A stretch of DNA of 5,539 nt from CAYLTX01 sp046545675. Its GTDB lineage: Bacteria > Myxococcota_A > Bradymonadia > Bradymonadales > Bradymonadaceae. Position numbers and translations under genes: made by a program. The notes under the pieces were generated by a model that was given only the letters and a program-made list of their open reading frames with translations, ran no database searches and was not told the origin of the DNA. Numbering within the stretch: position 1 is the first letter of the stretch; each line of letters opens with the position of its first letter. Below are positions 4,528 through 5,539 of the stretch, piece after piece. The DNA is taken from the NCBI GenBank assembly GCA_046545675.1, contig JBKGZI010000388.1, forward strand, positions 1 to 5,539. The letters are read 5' to 3'.

Positions 4528-4589
4528 TATAACGAACGCGAACGGGGGACAGGCCAGGCAATCGCACCAATTCAGCCAGCAGTCGTATT

Positions 4590-5539
4590 ATGACATCATC
4601 TGCCGCATCCCAAAGGCTCGGCCCCTACGAGCTCGTCCGCAAGGTCGGCGAGGGGGCCGCCGGCGAGGTTTTCCTCGCCCGTCATTCCATTCTCGAGCGT
4701 GACTACGCGATCAAAGTGCTGCGTTCGGAGTACGTCTCCAACGAGTATTTTACCGAGCGCTTCCTGCAGGAGGCGCGTCACGCCGCTCAGCTCATCCACC
4801 CCAACATCGTCCCGGTGGTCACCGCCGACCGCGACGGCGACATCTATTATCTCGTCATGGAGTACGTCGACGGCGTCTCTCTCGACGAGTTGGCCGACGA
4901 CGAGCCGCTCGAGCCGCGCCGGGCGGTCAACTATGTGCACAAGATCCTCGGTGGGCTGGAGTACGCCCACCAGCAGGGTCTATTGCACCGTGACGTCAAG
5001 GCCGAGAATATCCTGCTGGGCGGCGATGGCGAGCCGAAGTTGACCGACTTCGGCCTGGTATTGCACGTCGAGCAGGAGACTCGGTTGACCGCCCAGAACG
5101 CGGTCGTCGGCACGCCCAATTATATGGCGCCCGAACAGTGGCGCAGCGAGGAGCTCGACGTGCGCGCGGACGTCTTCGCGGCCGGCGTGCTGCTGTATTA
5201 TCTGCTCACCAGCCGCTTTCCGTTTCCGGGCGAGACCCCCGTGCAGGTATTTCACCGGATGACCTCCGGCGAGCACTCCCCGCTGGGTCTATTGCCCATT
5301 CGCAACAACTCACCGGTGACCACCGCCGAGCTTCGCTCCGCGTTGACCGCGGTGGTCGACCGCGCGCTGGCCCGCGAGCGCGACGAGCGCTTCGAGTCGG
5401 CCGCCGACTTCGCAGACGCGCTCGAGGCGTGGCTCGAGGAGGCCGGAGGGGCGACTCGCGTCTCGCAGCTCGACGAGCCGACACGACCCCGAGAGCCGAT
5501 ATCATCGACAGGCTTTAGCAGCGCCGAGAACCTCGATTT
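4590..5539 (+). CDS. Eukaryote-like Ser/Thr protein kinase (partial, C-terminus outside window)
   Basis: The first 316 codons of a Hanks-type (PknB-like) kinase, running off the window edge. It transfers phosphate from ATP to Ser/Thr of target proteins. All catalytic landmarks are present: Gly-rich loop GEGAAGEV (20-27), ATP-binding Lys42 in A-I-K, Glu61 of helix C, catalytic loop HRDVKAEN (133-140) with Asp135, Lys137 and Asn140, DFG (153-155), activation segment closing GTPNYMAPEQ (174-183), Asp194 in D-V-F-A-A-G, and Arg267 in the last helix. The HRD Arg134 marks an RD kinase, usually activated by phosphorylation of the activation loop; Thr164, Thr167 and Thr175 are candidates. The domain ends near 284; residues 285-316 are a Ser/Thr/Pro linker, so a membrane segment or sensor domain probably lies beyond the window. 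ATG 4590 is the only sensible start: a stop at 4530-4532 closes the frame upstream, and the domain begins at residue 11. There is no recognisable ribosome binding site. Confidence 0.95.
   Translation, partial: MTSSAASQRLGPYELVRKVGEGAAGEVFLARHSILERDYAIKVLRSEYVSNEYFTERFLQEARHAAQLIHPNIVPVVTADRDGDIYYLVMEYVDGVSLDELADDEPLEPRRAVNYVHKILGGLEYAHQQGLLHRDVKAENILLGGDGEPKLTDFGLVLHVEQETRLTAQNAVVGTPNYMAPEQWRSEELDVRADVFAAGVLLYYLLTSRFPFPGETPVQVFHRMTSGEHSPLGLLPIRNNSPVTTAELRSALTAVVDRALARERDERFESAADFADALEAWLEEAGGATRVSQLDEPTRPREPISSTGFSSAENLD

Larger units (their letters stand above)
4343..4589 (+). promoter_or_regulatory. Upstream control region of the Ser/Thr kinase gene
   Basis: A 247-bp non-coding stretch that starts AT-rich and becomes GC-rich. 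It holds a 12-bp palindrome (4381-4392), a 28-bp imperfect dyad (4411-4438) and a -24/-12-type promoter match (4512-4527). TATGAT at 4417-4422, within the dyad, could also be a sigma-70 -10, but no -35 is visible. No Shine-Dalgarno precedes the kinase ATG. No open frame here has a ribosome binding site. Confidence 0.5.

Noticed and set aside
1..5539. Mobile element, CRISPR array, tRNA/rRNA, toxin-antitoxin or phage-defence island
   Set aside because: No transposase, integrase, spaced direct repeats, cloverleaf, or defence-type domain was seen. The tail-fibre-like N-terminus at 1-251 alone is not evidence of a prophage.

Overview
This is a GC-rich window, with GC-biased third codon positions in every gene kept. 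It most likely comes from a Myxococcota/Bradymonadota-type 'deltaproteobacterium'. That assignment is an inference. It rests on a lipoprotein with an Asp/Ala/Pro-rich spacer behind its lipobox, a eukaryote-like Ser/Thr kinase behind a possible sigma-54 promoter, and a TamB/AsmA-like envelope protein. No rRNA, tRNA or other taxonomic marker is present.

Layout. (1) Bases 1-878, minus strand: two envelope genes that may be co-transcribed. Upstream is a lipoprotein (378-878) with six 18-bp tandem repeats and a duplicated C-terminal motif. Downstream is the start of a secreted protein (1-251, cut by the window edge) whose mature N-terminus resembles modules at the start of some tail-fibre or surface proteins. 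(2) Bases 879-1068: divergent control region. (3) Bases 1069-3087, plus strand: a membrane-anchored 672-aa protein resembling the N-terminal half of TamB, ending in an unusual acidic tail of Pro-Leu repeats. (4) Bases 3088-3219: short gap with an 8-bp stem-loop just before the next ribosome binding site. (5) Bases 3220-3609: small secreted protein of unknown function with a TTG start. (6) Bases 3610-3732: compact leader with three successive hairpins and a possible 17-codon ORF whose stop codon touches the next ribosome binding site. (7) Bases 3733-4248: 171-aa cytoplasmic protein with two TPR-like repeats, closed by a strong intrinsic terminator (4302-4342). (8) Bases 4343-4589: regulatory region with a good -24/-12 promoter match and two upstream palindromes. 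(9) Bases 4590-5539: N-terminal 316 codons of a catalytically intact Ser/Thr protein kinase, cut by the window edge.

Most genes concern the cell envelope or signalling, but they do not form one obvious pathway. The terminator at 4302-4342 and the divergent region at 879-1068 divide the window into three transcription blocks. I see no mobile element, CRISPR array, RNA gene or convincing new multi-gene system. The points most worth checking are the control region of the kinase, the structured leader of the TPR gene with its possible leader peptide, the shortened TamB-like protein with its repeat tail, and the repeat-bearing lipoprotein paired with a surface-protein gene.
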